64,000 nucleotides of DNA from contig CM045761.1 in assembly GCA_025200525.1 (NCBI GenBank), positions 101,532,182 to 101,596,181 of the forward strand, read 5' to 3'. Within the stretch, counting starts at the first letter, position 1. Every line of letters begins with the position of its first letter. Shown here in pieces: positions 22,702-33,475 of the stretch. The position numbers and the translations under genes were made by a program. The DNA comes from Camellia lanceoleosa. Its lineage: Eukaryota > Streptophyta > Magnoliopsida > Ericales > Theaceae. The notes below the pieces were generated by a model, which was given only the letters and a program-made list of their open reading frames with translations, was not told the DNA's origin and ran no database searches.

Positions 22702-25154
22702 TGTAATAACCCCGACCCGTAATTGGCTATTAATCAGTGATTAAAGAAGCTAATTGAGTGGATCAAATGAGTTATGGGATTAATATGTAAATTGCATGAT
22801 ATTTGGCCTTCTATCTGTTACTCATAGAAATATCTATTTGGAATTCCATTTTAATATGTAACTTGAAAGCCTTATCGGCATCCGAAACCGAAATTGACTA
22901 CACCGATATGTTATTTGAAATTTTTAGAACCTTATGGCAAGTTTTATTAAAAATTTATTCGGAACGATTCGTTAAGTTGCGTTTGGCGAGCCTAATATTC
23001 TAATTAATGTGTTTTAGCACCATAAGCCATATATATGAGACATAAGCTCATTTTGAGCTCATTTTCTTTTATCCCTTGAGTGGAAAAATCTGGTGAAACA
23101 TTTTAGAGAAAGAGGGAGCACAATTCTAGAGAGAGAAAGGAAGAGATTGAAGAAGAATTAAAGGTTTTGTGTTGAATTCACCAAGATTGTGCTAGAACAA
23201 GAGTAATTCAATACTCTAGGTAAGCTTTTGACTATTAATTTAAAGAGTTATATGTTGTAGAGATGAATTCATGGAGTTGTTAAGATCATTGCATGTAATT
23301 TACATATGTTTGGCAAGAAGATGGAGGATTTGATTATAATTTCACATGCATGTATATATATAGAGGTTTGTCATTTGAGTTTGATTTTGGGCATCTATGT
23401 TGTTATCATGAGTTATTTGGCACATGCATATATAATTCATCATGTTTTAAAGCTTAAATTCATGTTTTGAAAAGGATTTCCCTCATGCATGGAGCCTTTG
23501 AGCTTGATTTTGTTAAAACCATGGTGTTGGAAAAAAAGAGTTTTTGAAACATACATACATGGAAATTTGAACTCAATTTTGGCTAAATCCATGAGTTTGG
23601 AGCTAAGGGTTTGTAAATGATCATATATTTGTGATTTAGAAAAGTTTTCCAAGTGTTTTGAACAAGCCATGCATGATTTTGCTATTGAAATTGCATTTGG
23701 AAGCTCAAGAACCCTGTTCTGGAAAACCCAGAAATTTTGCGAGGAAACTCACGCCGAGCAGAGATTATGAAGCTCAAGATTTTTTTGAGACATGAGCTCT
23801 CCGCTCGAGCGACCACTTTGACGCTCGAGCGAACCCTTTGCATGTTGTTGCTCCGCTCGAGTGTGGGAGTTGTAGCTCGAGTGTAGATTGTGACCAACTA
23901 GTACTTTTTTCAAGTTTGCAGGCCGCTTGAGCGAAGTAAGTCACGCTCGAGCGACCCATCTCATTTTGCATGTCTGCTCGAGCGAGGAAGTCTACGCTCG
24001 AGCGGGAACCTTATTTTCAGAAAATTTACTAAGTGTTTCAATTCATGTTTTGGCATCCTCATTGCATCCTAGGCATTCCTAAGCCTTAATTAAGCCATAG
24101 TAATGAGGTTCTAGATTAGAAACACACTAAGAAAAGAATGTACTAAGTTCCGAGACTGCAAGTGCGTGTGTTTTAGGCAATGTGATAAGAAAGATTAAGA
24201 ACCAATATAATGAAAGTTAAGCCTTAATGGCCACTTGAATGTGTAATGATAAGACATGCTTGTGTTATGTATTTTGTGATTGTAGGTCAAGACTCGAGGA
24301 TTGATTGACCACTTACAAGAACCACTGTGAGTAACGTTATTGTAAAGATACGTTCATATGAATTATGTTCTAAATGAAATATGATAAGTTCTGATTTCTG
24401 AAATGATATCTGTTTTCGTAACTGAATATTCCAAGTTTGAAATCTATTATGGCATCCATAGATAGTCCCAAGTCATGGGGAATGGCATGAAAATGCGGGT
24501 CCATGACATACAAGTTTACGAGATCTCGTTAGCCACTTCATTGTGGTGATATGTGTTTAATCGATATCCGGAACCGATTACTCTAGTTGGAAGACATTCT
24601 GTGATGTGTTCTATGGGATGTACCATTATTATGTTATGACATGAGAATGATTATGATTATGCTCTGTTCTGTTTTCTGCTTATGATACATCCGAATTTCG
24701 TTCACTAAACCCTTTACCTTAATGTTATTCATTGGGCTTTAGCTCATTGTGTGTATATATATGTATAGGTGAGCATTCTGGAGCCCGAGCCTGAAGGCTT
24801 TTGTCTGGATCTGTGTTCTGTTGTCAGCCAACCATTGTGCCTCACGTGGAGGTTCCCGAAGCGTCCTGTGTTTAAGTTCTGTGGTTTCTGTTTATTGAAG
24901 ACTTGATTGGTTGTCGTTGGCTATACTTAAAATACTGTAATGTGTGTGGGTATAATGTATGACTACTAGTTATGTATATAAAGTTTTAAATATTATGTTT
25001 CATATAAGTCAGCATAGCTCATTAAACAACTATAATTATGTATTTGCTTTTGCTAGCCCTTAATTTTGTTAATCTGTTCAGAGGCCTTTGGTAGTCCAAG
25101 GATTACTGGCCGGTTACGATGCTAAACCTATAAGGGCAGGTTTGGGTCGTGACA
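22702..25154 (+). mobile_element. LTR-like element 1 (probable solo LTR), 2453 bp, TSD GCAGC
   Basis: Begins TGTAATAACCCCGACCCG and ends GGTTTGGGTCGTGACA. The ends are TG...CA, and the element is flanked by a perfect 5-bp duplication GCAGC (22697-22701 and 25155-25159). No gag or pol frame and no primer-binding site are seen, so a solo LTR or a noncoding LTR-like element fits best. Inside, 23800-24003 holds eight copies of a GCTCGAGCG motif, five exact. Orientation is arbitrary. Confidence 0.75.
23800..24003 (+). repeat. Cluster of GCTCGAGCG palindromic motifs
   Basis: Exact GCTCGAGCG occurs five times and one-base variants (GCTCGAGTG twice, GCTTGAGCG once) three times within about 200 bp. 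They alternate in spacing, often as pairs about 20 bp apart. The element is otherwise AT-rich, so these CpG-containing palindromes stand out. Two further exact copies lie at about 25660 and 25738 in LTR-like element 2. Confidence 0.85.
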
Positions 25155-25297
25155 GCAGCAGTCTTATAAATATATCTCTTGAGATTTACTTAAAATACAA
25201 ATTGTCTTCTACAGTTTTGAAAATTACATCCCGCCTTTTCATATTTTTAATCACATAATAAATTATCCGTTTTATTAATAAATCATTAAGTCAATTA

Positions 25298-27783
25298 TGT
25301 AGCATTCTGTACTTCTTTGTATAATGGGATTACATTTGATTATTTGATTATTATGATTGAGAATCTTCTTAGTCGATATTTGGGCCTTGGATGAGATGTT
25401 ACCATAGTGGTTGGGCGAGATTGGATCAAAAACTACTAGTTTGAATAGTTATTATTGAGTAGTCTTTACTCTTTTATCATTTTTGCTTTTCATGCTTTGA
25501 ATCTTGATGTGAGGCTAGAACTATTGGAAAGCTTACTTCTAGGGCTTCAATTTGAACACAAGAATAACCCTAAACGGAGTCTAGACGAGAGAGTTATGTT
25601 TATTTGAAATTTGTGAATCTGTGCTATGTGCATAGTTTGGTCGCGTGCAACTTTCACCGCTCGAGCGGTTTGTAGACCTTTCCAACTATGTCTTTCAAAA
25701 TTGTTTGAGAAACTGAAAGTCTCGATTCACCGCTCGACTGCTCGAGCGGTCTATCCAGAATCAAAAGTTTAAAAGTCATTTTTTTAGTCAATCTTTTCAC
25801 TTTTCACTCTCTCTTCTCCCTCTTTCTGCTATTTTTGAGTTTTCAATCTCTTTAACCTTGATTTCATCTTTTTTTTTTTTTTATACATCTTTGACTCCTA
25901 GTTCCATATATCAAAATGTAGAGCTCAGCGAGGGCTTCAATTTAATCTGAACGAATCGTGTTTTCGTCAAAGTTGGATTTTCGGGCTTTCTTCTCTTCTT
26001 GCTTGAGGTAAGGATTTCTTTACTCTTTTTCAATACCTCGTTATAGATATACATGTGCTAGTTTTTATAACATTTAAAAACAAGTTTGTTAAGAAATTTT
26101 ATAAAAAGCATGATAGGAGTTTGGGGTTTGGATCTTGGGAGTTGGGATTGGATGAGTTGCGGCTGTTTCGGTTAATTAAGAAGTAGCTCGGCATGTTCGT
26201 GTTGAGAGTGGGGAAAAATCCTAATTTATCATTATGGGCTTAATTAATCCTAAATGGGTGAAGATGTGTAATAACCAAGTTATGTGTTAAAGAATTTGAA
26301 TAGTGGTTTAGTCTTATGAAAAGAAACTTAAGTGGGTTTAGTAATGCTTTTTAATTAACTTTGTATTGTAGTTGTATTTTATTGGTTTAAGGAAAAAGAT
26401 AAAATTTTGGTTAAGGCTGGACGTAGTTTATGGTTTAAAACAACGAATTTGGTTTTGGAAGTAAAAATGGCATATGTAACTCTTTTATGAAATGAAATGA
26501 GAAATGATTGATTTGAAAAGATGGAATTAGTTATGGATTTATATTGTATGAGTCGTGTATCTATTTATATATTTAGAGGTTTTGTCTTTGGTCATCGTTG
26601 TAGGATGGCATTATTGTTGTTGAGTAGATGATGTGTAAGTATTATACTTGTACGGTGTTATGTAGTTTAGCATGTTATGCTATTATTGTGTTATTATTTG
26701 GGGGTCCATTTCCCTCCGGGTGAGGTTGGTAAAGCGTGGGCCTTAACAGAGGTTTCTCGTCCTTTCTAGTTTACACCCCGTAAAGTGTGAAAAGAGGTCC
26801 ATTTCTCTTCATATTGAGTTGGTAAAGTGTGACACTTTGTCATAGGTTCCTCTCCCTTCCAGTTTGTGCCCGGTAAAGTGTAACCTTGGGGTCATTCCCT
26901 TCCGGGTAAGGCCGGTAAAAAGTTATGTGTTATGTTGGTTGCATCATTTGCTATCCGTGATGTAGGCTAGTGGAAATGGAAATATGTATTATGTTCAGTT
27001 ATTTATATTTAGAAAGATATGTTTTCTTGGTATCCCGTTATAGGTGTTCCTAACCCTTGGGCCTATAGCTAGGAAGATAGTAGATGTGTTGTTACTTAAG
27101 TGTGTATAGTAGGAGATATGGGATTGGATTATGACTCGTATATGTGAACGTACTTTCAAACAAATATGGAAACATAATTCTTTTATATTAGCGTGGGGGT
27201 TTAAATAACCAAGATTGTATTGTGAAGAGATGCTTTTGAAACTAAACTGGATAATTAGAAAGAAAACAGATGATTTTACAACTTGTAGTGTTCAAATGGA
27301 TGTTTTTAAAGAAAATGTACTTATATAAATATATTTTGAATATTAAACAATCACATTATTTATATTGTACGTCATGGTACATTCATGATCATAGATATCT
27401 GTATATTATTATTGTTTAGGATTATATTGGAATCTTTACTGCACTTTATGTTTTATCTCACGTTGCTAATAACTTTTTAGGTGTAAATTGAGAGATAATT
27501 CAAGATCGATGATCTTCTTTAGATTGTTGGCCACGGGGCCTATACTTGTTGGCGGGACTCCATCGTTATAAAATAGTTAAACCATTACTTTAATGTAAAG
27601 ATGTAAGCCTATGAACATTTTTTAAAAATGTAATTCCTGTTACATTCCATTTATGTATGATTGAGAGAACTGTCATTTATTATGAATGTAATGCATGTAT
27701 AGTTCTGCATATTCTTAATAGAAATGGATTTATGTTAATGGATATGGTAAAATTATTTGGGTAATAAAAAGTAGGGTGTGAAA
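25298..27783 (+). mobile_element. LTR-like element 2 (probable solo LTR), 2486 bp, TSD AATTA
   Basis: Defined by disruption of a MITE and a 5-bp duplication AATTA. It begins TGTAGCATTCTGTAC and ends GGGTGTGAAA, where a canonical LTR would end in CA; a single C-to-A change would explain this. No coding frames. 26700-26930 contains about three tandem units of a GGTCCATTTCCCTCC / GGTAAAGTGTG-type repeat. It has two GCTCGAGCG palindromes, like element 1, and a similar general layout, which suggests the two are related families. Confidence 0.6.
26700..26930 (+). repeat. Tandem units of roughly 60-90 bp in LTR-like element 2
   Basis: The recurring order is GGGTCCATTTCC..., then GGTTGGTAAAGCGTG or GTTGGTAAAGTGTG, then AGGTTTCTCGTCCTTTC or AGGTTCCTCTCCCTTCC, then a CGGTAAAGTGT-type end. 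Three imperfect units are seen. Confidence 0.7.
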
Positions 27784-27989
27784 AATTAACCGTTTTTAAT
27801 GATATCAAAAATATATTTCAATTAACAATTTTGATAATTTTATAGTTGTATAGGAGAGTACTTAGGAATTTTATTTTTTTTCTATTAATTTTGTTAAATA
27901 AAATTTTTCTAACAATGAGGTATTGGTAATTTTCAAAATCACAGGAAACAATCTATACTTTAAGTAAATCAAAGGTGGTGTATTTGTAA

Positions 27990-29456
27990 TTTTCCTTTTT
28001 GTTTAATAACTTTTTGATTTTTCGACCATATGCATCCTACTACAAAAATGTGTAATTTTATTATAAAATATCGTAACATTAACCACAAAATACATAATAT
28101 CGCTACAAATTGACGCAATAAAAAATGTCATAACTAAGCCACAAACATTTGCAACATCAACTACAAAATTTTAAATATTTTTGTTATGCCAAATTTATAC
28201 GAGATTGACCATCCTCTCATGACTTCCGGTGGCTTGTGGACATGGGGCTCTACATTAATAATTATTAGTATAAATAGTAGAATTCATCACTACTGATAGT
28301 TTGAGAAACAATATAATGTGCAACACTAATAAAAGATTGGTGTGTCGCATCTAGTGGTGTAGAGCATTACCTCAAATGCCACTTGTTTTGGGAATCTATT
28401 CAAAATGAACTCTAAAACTACACAAAACAGTGATAACATTGTTAAATCTCTTTACAACCCATCATATTACAATTTCACAAATCTAGAAATCTATTCATTT
28501 CCGAATCCATGATGCCAAACAACCTAGTTTAACATGCTTTGAACCTTGAGGTGGCAAATCTTCATAATAAAAAATAAAAAATAAAAAATAAAAGGCAGCA
28601 AATAAGCATGTATTTACTACAGCCCCCAAAACAAGAATGATAAGAAAAACAATTATTACCAGTCTTTGAATTGGTTATAAACAAATTCTCACATTTCAAC
28701 TCGTGTTTTATGTGATCCTCTTGTAAATTACACTTTCCAATTCTAATTTACACTTGATTTCCACTCTGGTCTTCATATTTTAACTTGCATTCAAATTTCA
28801 AACAAAAGTGACAGTAAAACCACACTAACACGTGAGTTTGAATACAAGAACTTAATTGTTGCAATAAGGTGAGAGAACAAAGTGAAATTTGAATGAAAAT
28901 TAAGGAGTGAAAAGCAAAATTTTTCCAAAGAAGACATACCAATAATCAAAGAACAGGTTTATTCCTCAAAAAAAAAAAAATTGTACAGGTCATGCCAAAG
29001 TTGACTTATATTGAGTACAGAATTTACCATGTTTTCAAAACTAGCTGCATTATAGTGTTTTAAGACTAGAGTACCAAGTTCCAAACTGAGAAGAAAAACA
29101 TATCATACTGATCAAGATTGCCTGGGCAGCTCAGTTTGATTCTATGGACTAAAAACAATTCCAAAAGAATATGAATCCACAATGCAAAAAGTACACAAAC
29201 AAAAGAAATAAAAACAAATACTTCAAATTTAACTCTCCACAAGTTTTAACAGATGCTCAAACTCACATTACAGGAAAGAGTTCAACTGCATCCAATAACA
29301 CAAGTGAAAGCAAGTTTTAAGCTCTCTATCTCTCTCCCTCCCTTACCCAAAAACATACACGAAAGCAAGTTTTAAGCTCTCTCTATTTCTCTTCCTCCCT
29401 CTCTCTCAACGCTACCCTACGAGCAGAGCCTTCTCCTCCTAGTCTGAATTCATAAA
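27990..29456. other. Spacer and probable 3' UTR of the 29457 ORF
   Basis: No supported gene up to about 29100. 29300-29420 contains a short duplication (GAAAGCAAGTTTTAAGCTCTC near 29305 and 29361) and CT-rich microsatellites. This may be the 3' UTR of the minus-strand ORF. Confidence 0.5.
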
Positions 29457-29759
29457 CTACCGACCCATTTCAACTTCATCAAAATTCCAGTCTCTGACAA
29501 TGTCTCTTCTAACAGCACGGCTCCGGACTAGCCGTGGGGCCCCTGCAACTCCATTATTAGGAATACCTGGTTGTGGGGTCACCTTAGCCGATGCAATAGA
29601 AGAGTTGTTTGCTGTCAGGTGTGGAAGAGAGACCTTCCTGGTAAGGCAGTTTGTGATTGCAGAACATCTTCCCTCGTTGTCTGAACTTGAAACAGAGTAA
29701 CTCCTATATGAGTGTGAAGGACTTTCTACACTGTGGCACACCAAACATGCCAGGCTCAT
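29457..29759 (-). CDS. Small conserved-looking plant protein of unknown function, 100 aa
   Basis: A minus-strand ORF from ATG 29759 to a stop at 29457. The protein starts MSLACLVCHSVESPSHSYRS, continues with a Ser/Asn-rich region (SVSSSDNEGRCSAITNCL) and ends in a basic and acidic tail VRSRAVRRDIVRDWNFDEVE. I recognise this start and this tail as a widely shared plant hypothetical-protein type but know no function. No signal peptide or membrane segment is evident. Base composition is clearly more GC-rich than the flanks, which supports coding. TTGCAG near 29800 on the minus strand could be the end of a 5' UTR intron. If so, a leader exon would lie further right, possibly as far as 34985, beyond the LINE. 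That is inference. Confidence 0.7.
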   Translation of the reverse strand: MSLACLVCHSVESPSHSYRSYSVSSSDNEGRCSAITNCLTRKVSLPHLTANNSSIASAKVTPQPGIPNNGVAGAPRLVRSRAVRRDIVRDWNFDEVEMGR

Positions 29760-30706
29760 ATTTAGTCTTTAATCAGTCTCAAGCCCTAATGTTCTTCGCT
29801 GCAATTTACATGGCAAAGTTTTTTGTCTTTTAAATGAGAAGAAAACATAAGTAACATATTTAGAAATTGACAACTAAGAATACTCAAATTTGCTATAAAA
29901 TTCACATACACATTTTTTCCTTGGTTTAAGCAACTGTTCAAAAATTGATTAATAACAATACAAATACGGAGGAGGTGCTGTTGGTGAAAAGTGTAATCCA
30001 GAATGTGTGAATTCTGTTAAAAAATCACAGTTACACTAAAGGATAAACACGGGAATATTATTCTTTGTTTTTTTAAAAAAAAATTCATGTCATGAATATG
30101 AATATGGGATTTCACACATCAACCTGAAAAACAACCTGCATTGATATGCAAAGCAAAAGGTTATCTGAAAAGTGGTGAGACCTTTCCGTTATTTATATAG
30201 TTTAAGGTTCCTAAACATGTATCAAGATCTGCAAGAAGAGAGCGTCCTTACATACACTTAATAAATAAACTCAAAGCATCTCCAGTTAGACATGACCTGT
30301 ACATCGATATGGTTCCTGAGTCTAACATGAATGAGAAATACGAGATGTCTCACATGATTGCCAAAAGGCTAGAAATGTGTAGCAATGAAAAACAGAAGCA
30401 AGCATGATGTTGTCACAAGGAGAAATTACTCAATTGGTGTATAACTTATTTCTTTGGGAAATTTAAACTTCAATGTCATTTAGTCTAATTAGAGGAGATC
30501 TTAATTATAAGCTTTTATAAATAAGGAAAGAAAATCTAATACTGCCTTCCTCATCCATTTGGCATTCAAGCAAATAACATTCAAATATGATAACAGTACA
30601 TCTTTACTATGACAAGAAATGTGAAACAAACTGAAGGCTTCTTTTTTAATTTCCAACATCTTCAAAGATTTCAAAGCAAAAAAACATCAGAAAATGTCTT
30701 TTATCC
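29760..30706. other. Spacer or 5' UTR intron, nothing recognised
   Basis: AT-rich with no gene, RNA or repeat family I can name. It could be intronic to the 29457 gene if that gene has a distant leader exon. Confidence 0.4.
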
Positions 30707-31960
30707 TTTTTTTGATAAATAAATTAATTTTATTAAAAAAGTATCAAGACGATGTATAGAATACAAAAACCAAGGCTAAATCAGCCCAAAAGCCTAACTA
30801 ATCAAGTCCTCAACAAAATCTACATACGCCAACACAACTGGATCTATTGAACTCGCAACCCAACTATGTAACCCAGTGAGCAACCGTCGTTCCAACCACG
30901 GTACTGAATGAGACACCCCTTGAAAAATGTGGCTATTCAGCTCTAACCAAACCAACCACATCAAACAGTGCCTTACAAGCATCCACGCCTTTTTGTGCCT
31001 CTTTCCAACCCGCCGGCAGCCCAACTTTGCAACACCGCCAACACCGAAGCCAGTTGAACCCACACCAAACCAAAAGTATCAACAATGAGCATCCAAAGAT
31101 GACAAGCAACAGGACAATGAACAAGCAAATGATCCACAGACCCCACGTCCCCACAACACATGCAACACCAATTAACTAAAATATGTAGACGCAGAATCAA
31201 GTTGTCAATAGTCAAAATACGCCCTAAGATCTCTGTCCACACAAAGAAAGCAACTTTAGGTGGGCACCCTACCACCCAAACACACTTCCAAGGAAAAAAG
31301 CCTCCACCCCATCCTCCATACTACGATAAAACAAGGAAACTGAAAACACCCCCTTGGAGCTAGGACAGTTCCACACCATTCTACAACCCCCACACCCCCA
31401 AAACGCACCCCATACCAGAAACCCAACAAATCCACCAATTGATCCATCTCCAAAACCTGTACCTCTCACTGCAACTGGACATTCCCCACCATTGTTTGAC
31501 CTTGCATAGAGCCATAAGATGCAACTGTCGCCTCCCGATCCTCCGCAATGCCAAAAATCAATGGGAACCTCTCCTCCAAAGGCACCTTATCACCCCACCT
31601 ATCCCTTCAAAACCTCATTCTATCCCCCACTCCAACCCAATAACAAACCCTCTTCCAAAACTCCTCTCTCTCTAACCAATCCCCTTCCACACACTTTGCT
31701 CGTGAGTTTGCCTAACTCCACCAAAACACCAATCCCCCCAACCTACACCATATTTTGCCACCACCACCTTTCTCTACAATCGATCATTTTCTTCCACAAA
31801 CCGCCATAACCATTTACCCAACAAAGCCAGATTAAACCTTGCCAAATTCCGAATCCCCAAGCCCCCTCTTCTTTTAGGAGCACAAATCCGATCCCAAGCT
31901 ACTAAATGATAATGAAAAGCCTTTTTAATGATGCCAATTTCGTCCTCTAGTTGGGAGTAC
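30707..31960 (-). mobile_element. LINE, 5'-truncated ORF2 3' end (RVT zinc-binding region), decayed
   Basis: On the minus strand, in order: a frame with [20 protein letters not shown] and [16 protein letters not shown] (about 31780-31930), typical of the region after the reverse transcriptase in plant LINEs; a zinc-binding-like region with VGCPPKVAFFVWTEILG, CCMCCGDVGSVDHLLVHC and HLW (31080-31275); then CLMWLVWLELNSHIFQG in another frame (about 30930). The coding parts are in different frames with stops between, so it is dead. The 3' end reads TTAATTTATTTATCAAAAAAA into a short A-tail at 30707. No target duplication matching the 3' flank was found at the other end, so the 5' boundary is unclear. 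Confidence 0.8.
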
Positions 31961-31965
31961 TGTGT

Positions 31966-33475
31966 TGGAGAGGTCATCCTCCATTTCTCATACTTCCTTC
32001 AAATGTGGAGGATAAACCACTCCTCCTCCCAAATGGAGATGCTTTTAGAGCATCTCCAACCCATCCTCCATATCTTCATATATGAAGGATTTCTAGCTCC
32101 AACCCATCCTCTAAAACCATCTCCATTTGAGAGGAGGATGGGTTGATCGTCCAAATATAGAAAGAGTACATGAAATAGATGAGTATCTCCATAACACTAC
32201 TCATTTTTTTAAATACCAATTTTTTCCTCAAAACCTTTCCTTTCAAATGTATCTACCAATCACGTCTTTTTGTATTTTTGGTTATATGTTATTAAATACA
32301 AATAACTTTTAATATGTACATCTAATATTTATAAAATTGATATCATTAAAAAAAATTAAAATCATAACTCATCTCACTATTCACCCAAACTCTAACCTCA
32401 AATTTTATTTTCTTCTCTAACCTCCAAAGTATTTCCTTCAAAAAGTAAATACTTTTTGTTCATTAATAAGTATTTAATTTTCAAATTTGTGTTAAATGTA
32501 TTTAATATTAGACTCATTTCAAATGTACGATTTCAATCTTTTTAATGATACTAACTTTATAAAAATTTGATGTACACATTAAAAGTTATTTATACTTTAT
32601 AACATATAAACAAAAATACAAAAGAATATGATTGGTAGATAAAGTTAAAAGGAAAAGGTAATGAGGACAAAATTGGTATTTAAAAAGTGAATAGTGTTAT
32701 GGAGGTCATCCTCCATTTCTCATCCTTCCTCCAAAGATGATGCACCACTCATCCTCCCAAATAGAGATGCTTTTAGAGGATGGGTTGGAGGAGCAAATCC
32801 TTCAAATATGAAGTCATAGAGGGTGACCCACCCTCTATGACTTCATATTTGAAGGATTTGCTCCTCCAACCCATACTCTAAATCCATCTCTATTTGGAAG
32901 GAGGATAGATTGATCCTCCATATTTGGAGGAAGGATGAAAAATAGAGGATCCCTCTAAAATACTATTCATCCTATATTTTTTTATTATATTACAAATAAC
33001 TTTTAATATGTAAATTTAATTTTTATAAAATTGGCATCATTAAAAAGGGTGAAATCATACCTTTAAAATAAGTATAATATTAAATATATTTTACAAAAAT
33101 TTCAAAATTAAATATTTGTTAATGAACAAAAATTATTTACTTTTTGATGAAAATATTTTCGAGAGAAATCTTTAGAGAAGAAAATGATGATTTATGGTTA
33201 GAGTTTGAGTGAATAGTGAGATACTCTATATTCACTTTTTGAATAAAAAAAAGTATTTTTATCCTCTAATTAAGAGTGTTGGGTTGGAGATGCTCTTAGA
33301 GGATGGGTTGGAGGAGCAAATCCTTCAAATATGAAGTTATAGAGGGTGGGTTGGAGATGCTCTTAGTAAGCCCATGCACTTCAAAGTATTATATAACTAT
33401 GAAATTAGAGAGGGTGGGTTGGATATGCTCTTAGTAAGCCCATGCATTTCAAAGTATCATATAACTTTGAAACAC
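31966..33475. repeat. Nested inverted-repeat (MITE/foldback) block
   Basis: Built from repeated, often inverted copies of a GGTCATCCTCCATTTCTCAT / GAGATGCTTTTAGAGGATGG / GGAGCAAATCCTTCAAATATG module. An inner hairpin lies at about 32702-32960. Outer arms pair 32205-32345 with 32545-32690 in inverted orientation. Termini of the GAGCATCTCCAACCC / GGGTTGGAGATGCTC type occur near 32048, 33283 and 33350. A 70-bp direct repeat with TCTTAGTAAGCCCATGCA lies at about 33355-33475. No protein coding capacity. Confidence 0.8.
32702..32960. repeat. Long near-perfect hairpin, arms about 125 bp, loop 3 bp
   Basis: The centre reads CATAGAGGGTG-ACC-CACCCTCTATG at about 32817-32841. The arms continue outward almost perfectly through TCCTTCAAATATGAAGT and GGGTTGGAGGAG, with a few mismatches towards the ends. 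Confidence 0.85.

Larger units (their letters stand above)
25160..27988. mobile_element. MITE split by LTR-like element 2
   Basis: The left half (25160-25297) and right half (27784-27988) together match the layout of the uninterrupted copy at 56546-56872: TTAATAAATCATTAAGTCAATTA on the left side of the break and a TTTTAATGATATC stretch on the right, then TTAGGAATTTTATTTT, and a GTGTATTTGTAATTTTCC-type end. The break carries a 5-bp duplication AATTA (25293-25297 and 27784-27788). The left terminus may itself be touched by LTR-like element 1, whose TSD ends at 25159. Confidence 0.7.

Noticed and set aside
31160..31809. Plus-strand ORFs rich in Pro/His/Ser
   Set aside because: They are antisense shadows of the decayed LINE coding region on the minus strand.
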